Assembly (NCBI RefSeq): GCF_051251565.1
Contig: NZ_JBPOFB010000007.1
Span: forward strand, 1 to 64,000
Direction: 5' to 3'
Source: Marivita sp051251565
GTDB lineage: Bacteria > Pseudomonadota > Alphaproteobacteria > Rhodobacterales > Rhodobacteraceae
DNA length: 64,000 nucleotides
Part shown: one piece after another, positions 52,166 to 60,290 of the stretch
How positions within the stretch are numbered: the first letter of the stretch is position 1
Layout of the letters: every line of letters begins with the position of its first letter
Notes under the pieces: generated by a model
The model's input: the letters and a program-made list of their open reading frames with translations, nothing else
What the model was told of the DNA's origin: nothing
Databases searched by the model: none
Made by a program: the position numbers and the translations under genes

Positions 52166-53986
52166 TCAGCCCTCCATCGCCTCCAGTTCGTCAATGAAGC
52201 CCGAGATCATGCTGAGACCCTTGTCCCAGAACTTGGGATCGCTGGCGTCCAGCCCAAACGGGGCAAGCAGGTCTTTGTGGTGTTTCGATCCACCCGCCTT
52301 GAGCATGTCGAAATACTTGTCCTGAAAGCCGTCGGGGTTTTCCTGGTACACCGCATACAGCGCATTCACCAAGCCATCCCCGAAGGCATAGGCATAGACA
52401 TAGAAGGGCGAATGCACGAAATGCGGGATATAGGCCCAGAAGGTTTCGTACCCGTCCATGAATTCAAACTCTGGCCCAAGCGATTCCGCCTGAACAGACA
52501 TCCACAATGCGTTGATATCATCGGGGGTGAGTTCACCGCCCCGTCGTGCTTCGTGCAGCTTGCATTCGAAATCGTAAAACGCGATCTGGCGCACGACCGT
52601 GTTGATCATGTCTTCGACCTTGCCAGCCAGAAGCACTTTCTTTTCGGCATCGTCCTTGGCGTTGTCCAGCATCCTGCGGAAGGTGAGCATTTCGCCGAAG
52701 ACGGATGCGGTTTCCGCAAGTGTGAGGGGGGTAGAGGACAGCATCTCGCCCTGTTCGGCGGCAAGCACCTGATGCACGCCGTGGCCCAGTTCGTGTGCCA
52801 GGGTCATCACGTCGCGCGGTTTGCCCAGGTAATTGAGCATGACGTAAGGATGCACATCCGTCACCGTGGGGTGGGCGAACGCGCCCGGTGCCTTGCCGGG
52901 TTTGACGGCGGCATCGATCCAGCCTTTGGTGAAGAACGGCTTGGCGATCTCGCCCATGCGGGGGTCGAAATCGGTATAGGCGGTCATTACGGTCTGTTCG
53001 GCTTCGTCCCAGCCGACAATACGGGTTGCCTCCATGGGCAGGGGGGCGTTGCGATCCCAGACCTGCATGACGTCCAGCCCAAGCCATTTGCGCTTGAGCG
53101 CATAGTAGCGGTGGCTCAGCTTGGGGTAGGCGGCGACCACGGCGTTGCGCAGCGCCTCGACCACTTCGGGTTCAACATCATTGCTCAGATGGCGTCCGGT
53201 CTGGGCGGTGGGCATGCCACGCCAGCGGTCCATGACCTCTTTTTCCTTGGCTTGGGTGTTGTGCACGCGGGCGAAAATCTTGATGTTTTCGGCAAACACA
53301 GCGGCCAGTTCCTTGGCGGCGGCTTCGCGGACAGACCGCTCCTGTTCGGTCAAAAGGTTCAGCACGCCCTCGATGGTGAGCGGGTCGCGATCAACCTCGA
53401 ATTCCAGCCCGGCAATGGTTTCATCGAACAGCCGTTCCCACGCGTCGCCAACCACCCCCATGTCGTGCAGGAATTTCTCCATCTCGTCCGACAGTTGGTA
53501 GGGCTTCATCGCGCGGATGCGGCGGATGGCGGGTTTGTAGCGGGCAAGATCGGCATTCGCATCGAACAGCGCGTCCACAACCGCGTCGTCAATGCGGTTC
53601 AGTTCCAGTGTGAAGAAGACCAGCGGCGTAGTGTAATTGGTGATCTTTTCCTGATGGTCGGACAGGAATTTCGCGCGCTTTGCGTCTGTGGTAAGCTGGT
53701 AGTAGCGCAAACCCGCATAGGACATGATACGGCCCGCGATGTTTTCGATCTTCTCGTGCCGGTGAATTGCCGTTAGGAAGTCTTGTGCGCTTAGGTCTGC
53801 CAGTTTGCCTTCGAAATCCGTGGCAAAGCTGCGGCAGGCGTCTTCCAGCCAATCCAGATCGCGCTTGAGCTCTGCCGCGTCATCGGACGGATAGAGGTCG
53901 GTCAGGTCCCATTCCGGCAGGTCGCCATAGCTTTTGCCACCGCTCAGGGCATTGGCGTCATAGGTCGGGGAAGGCGTGCGCAGCAT
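52166..53986 (-). CDS. pepF: Oligoendopeptidase F
   Basis: M3B zinc peptidase of 606 residues. The zinc motif HELGHGVHQ lies near residue 393-401, with the downstream Glu in LAETASVFGE. MLRTPSPTYD opens an N-terminal helical part. It cleaves medium-size peptides in the cytosol. Full length, single-gene unit. The start has GGAGACACCCG upstream. Confidence 0.94.
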   Translation of the reverse strand: MLRTPSPTYDANALSGGKSYGDLPEWDLTDLYPSDDAAELKRDLDWLEDACRSFATDFEGKLADLSAQDFLTAIHRHEKIENIAGRIMSYAGLRYYQLTTDAKRAKFLSDHQEKITNYTTPLVFFTLELNRIDDAVVDALFDANADLARYKPAIRRIRAMKPYQLSDEMEKFLHDMGVVGDAWERLFDETIAGLEFEVDRDPLTIEGVLNLLTEQERSVREAAAKELAAVFAENIKIFARVHNTQAKEKEVMDRWRGMPTAQTGRHLSNDVEPEVVEALRNAVVAAYPKLSHRYYALKRKWLGLDVMQVWDRNAPLPMEATRIVGWDEAEQTVMTAYTDFDPRMGEIAKPFFTKGWIDAAVKPGKAPGAFAHPTVTDVHPYVMLNYLGKPRDVMTLAHELGHGVHQVLAAEQGEMLSSTPLTLAETASVFGEMLTFRRMLDNAKDDAEKKVLLAGKVEDMINTVVRQIAFYDFECKLHEARRGGELTPDDINALWMSVQAESLGPEFEFMDGYETFWAYIPHFVHSPFYVYAYAFGDGLVNALYAVYQENPDGFQDKYFDMLKAGGSKHHKDLLAPFGLDASDPKFWDKGLSMISGFIDELEAMEG

Positions 53987-54040
53987 CGGGTGTCTCCTGT
54001 TCCGTGTTGCCTTGGAACCTGTGCCGTGTCGGCGAAAGGT

Positions 54041-54901
54041 TCAAGGGGCAAAGCCGTAGAGGCGTGCGGGATTGTCGGTAAAGAGCTTCTGACGGGTCTG
54101 TGTGTCCGGGATTGCGTCAAGCAGGTTATTGAGCTGTTGGCCGGCATCGGGCATCCCTACGCCGTTCAGCATGAGATGGGGCCAGTCGCTGCCCCAGAGA
54201 ATGCGGTCAGGATTGGCTTTGGCGAGGCGCTGGATAAGCGCGTGTGGCTCTGGACTGTGGCGGTATGTGGCGCTCAGCTTGGTCCATGCGTGGCCCTCGG
54301 AAAGCAGGCGTTCCAGCGCCTTTTGACCGTCGGTTACACCCAGAGCAGGGTCCGGCCAGGCGCAATGGTCAAAGACGATGTCCACCGGCAACTCGCGTAC
54401 CTGAGGGGCGAGGGTCTCAAGGTGCAGGTGAGAATGGGCCAGCATTTCGACATGCATCCCGTGATCTGCCAAGATCGGCGCAAGGCGCTTCATGCCGTCC
54501 CAGCTTAGCAAACCGCCATGGACATAGTTCAGGCGCACCGCTTTGCAGTTCTGTTCGGCCAGCGCGCGGATCCCGGCCCTGGTTGCGTCGTCCGAGATCA
54601 GGCAGACCGCGCGAAACTGTTCGCCCATTTGGCGGGTCGCCTCAAGGGTGATGGTGTTGTCGCCGCCATAGAGGATGGAGTGCACGATAACCCCCCGTGT
54701 GCAGCCCAAAGCCGCCAGATGCGTGCGATAACGGCCCAGCCAAGCGTCCAGCGTGCCTGCAGGCGGGGTTTCCACGCGGCCGTCCCATAGGGCAAAGTCA
54801 TCCCCGATAAGGTGCACATGGGCGTCGCAAGCGGCGTTGGGCAAACAGGCGCTGGGCGGGGTGACCGTACTGGGTGGTGCGTCTGCGGTGGGTTTATCCA
54901 T
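54041..54901 (-). CDS. Amidohydrolase family protein (PDC lactonase-like)
   Basis: TIM-barrel hydrolase of 286 residues: CDAHVHLIGDD at 25-35 (metal motif), VHSILYGGDNTITLEA, AVRLNYVHGG, VFDHCAWPDP and RILWGSDWPHL with the catalytic Asp. Closest in pattern to 2-pyrone-4,6-dicarboxylate lactonases of aromatic-acid pathways, but substrate is open. Its start overlaps the DNA ligase stop by 8 bases, so it is translated after the ligase, an odd functional pairing. Confidence 0.82.
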   Translation of the reverse strand: MDKPTADAPPSTVTPPSACLPNAACDAHVHLIGDDFALWDGRVETPPAGTLDAWLGRYRTHLAALGCTRGVIVHSILYGGDNTITLEATRQMGEQFRAVCLISDDATRAGIRALAEQNCKAVRLNYVHGGLLSWDGMKRLAPILADHGMHVEMLAHSHLHLETLAPQVRELPVDIVFDHCAWPDPALGVTDGQKALERLLSEGHAWTKLSATYRHSPEPHALIQRLAKANPDRILWGSDWPHLMLNGVGMPDAGQQLNNLLDAIPDTQTRQKLFTDNPARLYGFAP

Positions 54902-56486
54902 AAGTCTTTAGCAATTCCTTAAGATCATCGAGGGTATTTGCCTCTTGCAGCGGTTTGTCCTGCCGCCATCGTGCCATGCGCGGGAACCGCAAGGCGATGC
55001 CGGACTTATGACGAGGAGACGCGTGGATGCCTTCGAATGCGATTTCAAAGACATGGTGCGGTGTGACCTGCCGCACCGGGCCAAATCGCTGTTGCGTGTT
55101 CTTGCGGACCCATGCCGTGATCTTGCGGAATTCGTTGTCGGTGAGGCCGGAATAGGCTTTTGTAAAGGGGACCAGATCGTTGCCATTCCAGACGGCAAAG
55201 GTGAAGTCGGTAAACAGGTTGGCGCGGCGGCCATGGCCTTGCTGGGCATAAATCATCACGGCGTCCACCGTCAGGGGATCAAGCTTCCATTTCCACCAAT
55301 CGCCTTTCTTGCGGCCCGACAGGTAAGGGCTGTCTTTGCGTTTGAGCATAAGCCCTTCGGCACGGGCCTCGCGGGCGCGGGCGCGGGTCTGTGCCAGCGT
55401 ATCCCACGTGTCGAACGGCAAGGGCGGGGCGGCTTTGACCGGTGCGTCGTCGGGGAGGGTTTGCAGCAGCGTGTCCATGCGGGCACGGCGGGTGCTCAAG
55501 GGCAGATCGCGCAGATCCTCACCGTTTTGTTCCAGCAGATCATAAGCCAAAAGGATCACTGGCGCCTCTGCCAAAAGCTTTTTCGGCACTGTCTTGCGCC
55601 CGATGCGGGCTTGCAATGTGTTGAACGAATGCGGCTGCACACCGTCCCACGCGACGATCTCTCCATCGAGAACTGTACCATCTGGTAAAATATCCGACAG
55701 GCGCGCAAATTCTGGGAACCGGTCGGTCATCAGCTCTTCACCGCGCGACCAGACATGGTGGGTGTCGCCCCGCAGAATGACCTGACCGCGGATTCCATCC
55801 CATTTCCATTCGGCTTGCCAGTCCGCAGGCGACCCTAGATCGCTTGGTGCGCTATCAAGTTGATACGCCAGGTAGAATGGGTAGGGACGGCTGTCGTCAG
55901 CGGTGGCATCTTCGGCTACGATCAGCGCGTGGTAGGTGGTGGTTTCCGGCGTCCAGCCCCCCATCAGACGGTGCGCGAGGCTCGGTTCAGCCTGCCCCGT
56001 GGCCTGGGCCAGAGCGCGGGTCATGAGCTTTTGGCTGACGCCAATCCGAAAACCGCCAGTGATCAGCTTGTTGAACAGAAACCGCTCTGTTGGATCAAGC
56101 TGATCCCAAGCGTCAAGGATGCGTGCCTTGCGCGTGTCGATATCAAGCGCAGAAAGTGATTTTAGCTCGTTGATCCAGTGGGTTAGGGGAAGGTCGCTTT
56201 GGCGGCTGGGCAGAGGCAGGGTCAAGGCGATGGTTTCGGCCAGATCACCAACGATTGGGTAGCTTTCCTCTAGCAGCCAAAGCGGGATGCCACCCACCTC
56301 GGCGGCCCATGCGCGCAGCTGCGGTGTGGTAACTGCGCGCTTGGGGCGACGGCCGGAAAACAGCGCGATGGTCCAGAGCTTGTCATCGTCCGAAGCTGTC
56401 TGAAAGAACGCGGCCAACGCCTTGGTTTTGAGGCTTGTTTTGGTGGTCTGGTCGAGGGTGATGAAGAGCGCGGCAAAGTCTTTCAT
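54894..56486 (-). CDS. ATP-dependent DNA ligase (ligase-associated repair cassette)
   Basis: Ligase of 530 residues. The adenylation lysine is Lys228 in EWKWDG, then DGEIVAW (motif III), EGLMLKRKDSPYLSGRKKGDWWKWKLD (motifs IV-V). The N-terminal domain (1-205) is the DNA-binding type of this family and the OB fold is at the C-terminus. It is a second ligase beside NAD-dependent LigA. It overlaps the exonuclease gene in ATGA and the amidohydrolase gene by 8 bases. Confidence 0.93.
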   Translation of the reverse strand: MKDFAALFITLDQTTKTSLKTKALAAFFQTASDDDKLWTIALFSGRRPKRAVTTPQLRAWAAEVGGIPLWLLEESYPIVGDLAETIALTLPLPSRQSDLPLTHWINELKSLSALDIDTRKARILDAWDQLDPTERFLFNKLITGGFRIGVSQKLMTRALAQATGQAEPSLAHRLMGGWTPETTTYHALIVAEDATADDSRPYPFYLAYQLDSAPSDLGSPADWQAEWKWDGIRGQVILRGDTHHVWSRGEELMTDRFPEFARLSDILPDGTVLDGEIVAWDGVQPHSFNTLQARIGRKTVPKKLLAEAPVILLAYDLLEQNGEDLRDLPLSTRRARMDTLLQTLPDDAPVKAAPPLPFDTWDTLAQTRARAREARAEGLMLKRKDSPYLSGRKKGDWWKWKLDPLTVDAVMIYAQQGHGRRANLFTDFTFAVWNGNDLVPFTKAYSGLTDNEFRKITAWVRKNTQQRFGPVRQVTPHHVFEIAFEGIHASPRHKSGIALRFPRMARWRQDKPLQEANTLDDLKELLKTYG

Positions 56487-57490
56487 GCAGCGTCTGCCGC
56501 GTCATCACCGCTGCCAAATTCGGTTGGAACAACCTGTGCATTATAGCCTTCACTGTTCAACCATCGCGCAAATATATCCGTGTAACCATGTGTTGTGTAT
56601 ATATTTTCCGCCGATGTTTGTTTTATGGCATCAATCAATCCGTCCCAATCGGCATGGTCTGAAATGACAAATCCCCTGTCGGCCGCACGACGGCGGCGCA
56701 CGCCGCGCAAGCGCATCCACCCCGAAGCAAATGCGGTGGATGCCGGGCCAAACTGGCGGGTCCAGTTGGACCCAAGCGCGGCAGGCGGTGCAATGATCAA
56801 CGCGCCGGGGTGGTCTTTGGCGTTCAAGCCGGGCGTGACCGCTATGGTGTCGGGCAAGGCATAGCCCTGCGCGCGTAAGACCGCGTTGGTGTTTTCCACC
56901 GCGCTATGAGTGAGAATCGGGCCGACACTGGGATCGACCATCGACAAGAGGCGTTGCGCCTTGCCCAGCGAATACGCCCCCAAGATCGTTGCCTTACCAT
57001 CGGCTGCATTGCGCGCCCACCAGGTGTTGAGGTCTTGGGCCACTGAAGTTTGATCGTCCCATTTGAAAACCGGCAGGCCGAATGTGCATTCAGTGATGAA
57101 GCTATGGCATCTAACAGGTTCAAAAGCTTCGCAAAACCCATCTGGAACAACTTTGTAATCTCCAGACGCAACCCAGACTTCGCCCGCCACTTCGACACGG
57201 ATTTGCGCGGAGCCCGGCAGGTGGCCAGCGGGGTGAAATGACACGAAAGCATCGCCAATTTTACGAACTTCCCCGAATTTAACGGTTTCTACAGAAATTG
57301 GCCCCAACCTGTGTTGCATAACCGGCGCGCAGGCATCGGTGCACAGATACCGTTTGTGACCCGGGCGGGCGTGATCGGCGTGACCGTGGGTGATGAGGGC
57401 ACGATCCACGGGGCGCCATGGGTCGATGTAGAAATCGCCGGCGAGGCAATATATGCCGCGGTCGGTAAATGTGAGAACTTGGTTGGCCAT
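56483..57490 (-). CDS. Ligase-associated MBL-fold DNA exonuclease
   Basis: Metallo-beta-lactamase/beta-CASP-like nuclease of 335 residues. The complete HGHADH motif is at 35-40, HPAGHLPGSAQI gives the next metal His, ASGDYK and ISDHADW follow, and YTTHGYTD ends the core. Family members are DNA exonucleases associated with an ATP ligase. Start MANQVLTFTDRGIYC at 57490 matches the family; a GTG-type extension to 57520 is less likely. It couples to the ligase by ATGA. Confidence 0.9.
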   Translation of the reverse strand: MANQVLTFTDRGIYCLAGDFYIDPWRPVDRALITHGHADHARPGHKRYLCTDACAPVMQHRLGPISVETVKFGEVRKIGDAFVSFHPAGHLPGSAQIRVEVAGEVWVASGDYKVVPDGFCEAFEPVRCHSFITECTFGLPVFKWDDQTSVAQDLNTWWARNAADGKATILGAYSLGKAQRLLSMVDPSVGPILTHSAVENTNAVLRAQGYALPDTIAVTPGLNAKDHPGALIIAPPAALGSNWTRQFGPASTAFASGWMRLRGVRRRRAADRGFVISDHADWDGLIDAIKQTSAENIYTTHGYTDIFARWLNSEGYNAQVVPTEFGSGDDAADAA

Positions 57491-57597
57491 GCGCCTAAGT
57501 ATAGGAGACAAATCACACATCTCCAGTGGGGACGAAGGGTTGCCATGGCGCGCGCACGGCGTAGGGTGGCCTGATCAAGACCATCAGGAGACCCTTC

Positions 57598-58368
57598 ATG
57601 CAGATCGCCGGATTTCGTCAACGCCTTTTGTCGCGTGTGCCATTGGCGGGCACCTTTCTGAAAACCCCGGCGTATCAGGTGATCGAGGTGCTTGCGCAGT
57701 CAGAGCTGGATTTCGTCTGTCTGGATGCGGAACACGCACCTTTTGACCGCAGTGCGATTGATGCGTGCTGTGCGATGGGTCGGGCCTTGGATTTCCCTGT
57801 GCTGGTCCGCGTTGGAGACAGTTCGGCGCGCGGAATCCTGCAAGCGCTGGATTGTGGGGCAGTTGGCGTGGTTGTTCCACATGTGGACAGTGCGGCCAAA
57901 GCGGCGGATGTGGCACGGGCCGCGCGGTTCGGGCGCGGCGGGCGTGGGTATGCCGGGTCTTCGCGGTGGGCGGGCTACGCAACGCAGTCGATGCCAGATT
58001 TGCTTCGGAAGTCGGCAGAGGAGACGGTTGTCATGGCGCAGATCGAAGAACCCGAAGGGGTTGCGGCAAGTGGTGCGATCGCCGCCACGGAGGGGATCGA
58101 TGCGCTGTTTCTAGGACCTGCGGATTTGTCAGTGGGCTACGGGCATGACCATCAAGGGTCAGAGGATTTGATGGTGGCCATGGCGCAGGTGGGCAAGGCG
58201 GCAGAGGCGGCGGGCAAAGCCTATGTAACTTGGGTGTCCAATGCGCAAAAGGCGCAGGACTGGTCGCAGTACGGAATGAGCTGTTTTTTCATATCTTCGG
58301 AACATGCTTGGATGCGGGCCGGTGCCACCGCAGAGGCGCGCGGTGTGCACGAGATCGGCAAGGCTTAG
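57598..58368 (+). CDS. HpcH/HpaI family aldolase
   Basis: Class II aldolase of 256 residues: FLKTPAYQVIEVLAQSELDFVCLDAEHAPFD, VRVGD, VVPHVDSAAKA, YAGSSRWAGY, AQIEEPEG (metal Glu) and LFLGPADLSVGYG (metal Asp). They cleave 4-hydroxy-2-oxoacids to pyruvate and an aldehyde in aromatic or sugar-acid degradation. Substrate unknown here. It is divergent from the ligase-exonuclease genes. Confidence 0.88.
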   Translation: MQIAGFRQRLLSRVPLAGTFLKTPAYQVIEVLAQSELDFVCLDAEHAPFDRSAIDACCAMGRALDFPVLVRVGDSSARGILQALDCGAVGVVVPHVDSAAKAADVARAARFGRGGRGYAGSSRWAGYATQSMPDLLRKSAEETVVMAQIEEPEGVAASGAIAATEGIDALFLGPADLSVGYGHDHQGSEDLMVAMAQVGKAAEAAGKAYVTWVSNAQKAQDWSQYGMSCFFISSEHAWMRAGATAEARGVHEIGKA

Positions 58369-58378
58369 GTCAGGTGGG

Positions 58379-59317
58379 CTAGGTTTTGAAGCTTGAAAAC
58401 AGTGACACGGCAGAGCCGGTGACCTGACGCCGGATATTGCCACCTTCCATCAGCACTTCGTGTTCGGCACCGTCGACCAGAAGCAGCTTTCCTCCGGGCC
58501 ATTTTGTCATGCGGTCGCGGATGGCGTCGGTGTCGACGATCCGTTCGTTGGAGCCGACAAAACACAGGGTCGGAAGCGCAGGCGAGGGCATCGCGGCAAG
58601 TGCTGCACATTCCGTCAAAGCGGTGGACAACCACGCGTAAGACGGCCCGCCAAGGCCGAATTTCGGCTCTGCCTCGACATGGCGGCGCAGGTCTTCGTAA
58701 AGGGCCGGATCGGTGGTCAGCAGGTTGTTCTCGAACGGTTCGGACGCGGGGTAGCTTTGGATCGACGTGGTGAGCGACAGGCGGTGGCCTTGCCCCAGCG
58801 CGATGGCCAGACGTGGCAACGCCCACGCCACGGGGCGCAAGTAGGGGGCCATCTTGACGCCCCACATTGGGCCGGTGAACACAGCCGATTTCATGTCCGA
58901 CCCGGTCATCAGCGCGCGCAACCCGATACAACCGCCCATCGAATGCGCCACCATGTGCCACGGTTTGGGCAAGCCGTGATCGCGGGCAAAGCTGCGCACC
59001 GCGTCCCAATCCTTTTGAAAATCCAGAAACCGGTCAACGTGACCCACCATTGGATTTGGAGCGAGCCGGTCCGCCAGTCCCTGACCGCGCCAATCGACGG
59101 TCAGGGTGTGAAACCCGGCACGCACAAAATCCTTGGCGGTGCGGCCATATTTTTCGGTGTATTCGGTGCGGCCGGGCAAGATGAACACTGTGCCCTTGGC
59201 CTCTGGTGCGGCGGCGTGACCTACCCGAAGGCGCACCCCATCCGAGCTGCGCAGCCAATAGGCCTGAGTGTCCGGGCCTGATGCCAGATCGTGGCGATAG
59301 GGTGCGGGTTCGGCCAT
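58379..59317 (-). CDS. Alpha/beta hydrolase, lysophospholipase-like
   Basis: Hydrolase of 312 residues, PldB/monoacylglycerol lipase-like: TVFILPGRTEYTEKYGRTAKDFVRAGFHTLTVDWRGQGLADR, the nucleophile elbow in MVAHSMGGCIG, and DGAEHEVLMEG with the catalytic His. No signal peptide. ATG at 59317 shares a base with the SCP2 stop (TGATG), so the two are coupled, suggesting lipid handling. Confidence 0.88.
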   Translation of the reverse strand: MAEPAPYRHDLASGPDTQAYWLRSSDGVRLRVGHAAAPEAKGTVFILPGRTEYTEKYGRTAKDFVRAGFHTLTVDWRGQGLADRLAPNPMVGHVDRFLDFQKDWDAVRSFARDHGLPKPWHMVAHSMGGCIGLRALMTGSDMKSAVFTGPMWGVKMAPYLRPVAWALPRLAIALGQGHRLSLTTSIQSYPASEPFENNLLTTDPALYEDLRRHVEAEPKFGLGGPSYAWLSTALTECAALAAMPSPALPTLCFVGSNERIVDTDAIRDRMTKWPGGKLLLVDGAEHEVLMEGGNIRRQVTGSAVSLFSSFKT

Positions 59318-59607
59318 CAAGCGAGCGTGGCAGCCAGTTTCATTGCCATGCCCATGTCGCCGTCAATGGTCAGGCGGCCCGACATGAAGGCAGATGTGGG
59401 GTTGAGCGACCCGTCGAAAATCTCGCGCAGGGTGTCGGCATCGGCAGTGAAGGTCACGTCTGCGTCCGCGTCCCCGGCGCGCGCGCCATCGCTGTCCACA
59501 ACAAGGCTGCCTTCGCCTTCGATGTTGAATTGCGCGGTGCCGTCGATTCCGCTGCCACCCAGTTTTTCGTTCATAGCGGCGACCGCCTGTGCCACAACAT
59601 CGCTCAT
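59317..59607 (-). CDS. SCP2 sterol-binding domain protein
   Basis: Single-domain protein of 96 residues: MNEKLGGSGIDGTAQFNIEGEGSLVVDSDG, ADVTFTADADTLREIFDGSLNPTSAFMSGRLTIDGDMGMAMKLA, the SCP2 pattern. It binds hydrophobic ligands, possibly acyl-CoA or lipids. It is coupled to the hydrolase downstream. The ATG at 59607 has AAGGAGACG upstream, which fixes it over the longer frame. Confidence 0.9.
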   Translation of the reverse strand: MSDVVAQAVAAMNEKLGGSGIDGTAQFNIEGEGSLVVDSDGARAGDADADVTFTADADTLREIFDGSLNPTSAFMSGRLTIDGDMGMAMKLAATLA

Positions 59608-59697
59608 TATATCGTCTCCTTGTGATCGTATCAGGGTCTGAAAGGCTGGCATTTGCCGAACCTCGCGCTAAACTCCACCGTGGTTATGAGGTTCACA

Positions 59698-60252
59698 ATG
59701 CGCAAATACAAATCTGCCGTTGCGGCATTTATTCTGGCATCCGGGGTGGCCGTTGGCCCTGTTTTGGCACAGGACGAACCGGCACGCGACCTGATGCAAG
59801 ACCTTGCACAGGCCGAAGATGCCCGCGCCGCTGATCGGCTTGAGCGGCAGGTGCGGCAGGAATGGTCGAAATCGGGGTCAGCCACGTTGGATCTGTTGCT
59901 CAAGCGTGGGCAGGATGCGTTGGATGTCGACAATGTAGCGGCCGCGTTAGAGCATTTAACCGCGCTTACGGATCACGCACCCGATTTTGCCGAAGGCTGG
60001 CACGCGCTGGCACTGGCCTATTTCCGGGCTGAAATGGTTGGGCCTGCGGTGGATGCGCTGGAACGGACGCTTGCGCTCAACCCCGACCATTTCGGGGCGA
60101 TGCGCGGCTTGGGTGCGATATTCGAACAGGTGGACAAGCCGCACCTTGCGTATGATGCCTATTCGCGGGTACTCAGCCTGCGACCGCACGATTCCGATGT
60201 GATTGACGCGTTGGAGCGGTTAGACCTTCAAGTGAACGGGCAGACGCTCTGA
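59698..60252 (+). CDS. Exported TPR protein
   Basis: Protein of 184 residues with a signal peptide (YKSAVAAFILASGVAVGPVLAQ). Three TPR-like repeats follow: LLLKRGQDALDVDNVAAALEHLTALTDHAP, FAEGWHALALAYFRAEMVGPAVDALERTLALNP, and a third ending VLSLRPHD. It probably scaffolds periplasmic proteins. ATG at 59698 is chosen because GAGG lies six bases upstream and the signal peptide starts there; the frame is open to 59653. Confidence 0.83.
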   Translation: MRKYKSAVAAFILASGVAVGPVLAQDEPARDLMQDLAQAEDARAADRLERQVRQEWSKSGSATLDLLLKRGQDALDVDNVAAALEHLTALTDHAPDFAEGWHALALAYFRAEMVGPAVDALERTLALNPDHFGAMRGLGAIFEQVDKPHLAYDAYSRVLSLRPHDSDVIDALERLDLQVNGQTL

Positions 60253-60290
60253 CATCTTGACGACCCAGCAGGACGGCAAAGGACGCCAAC

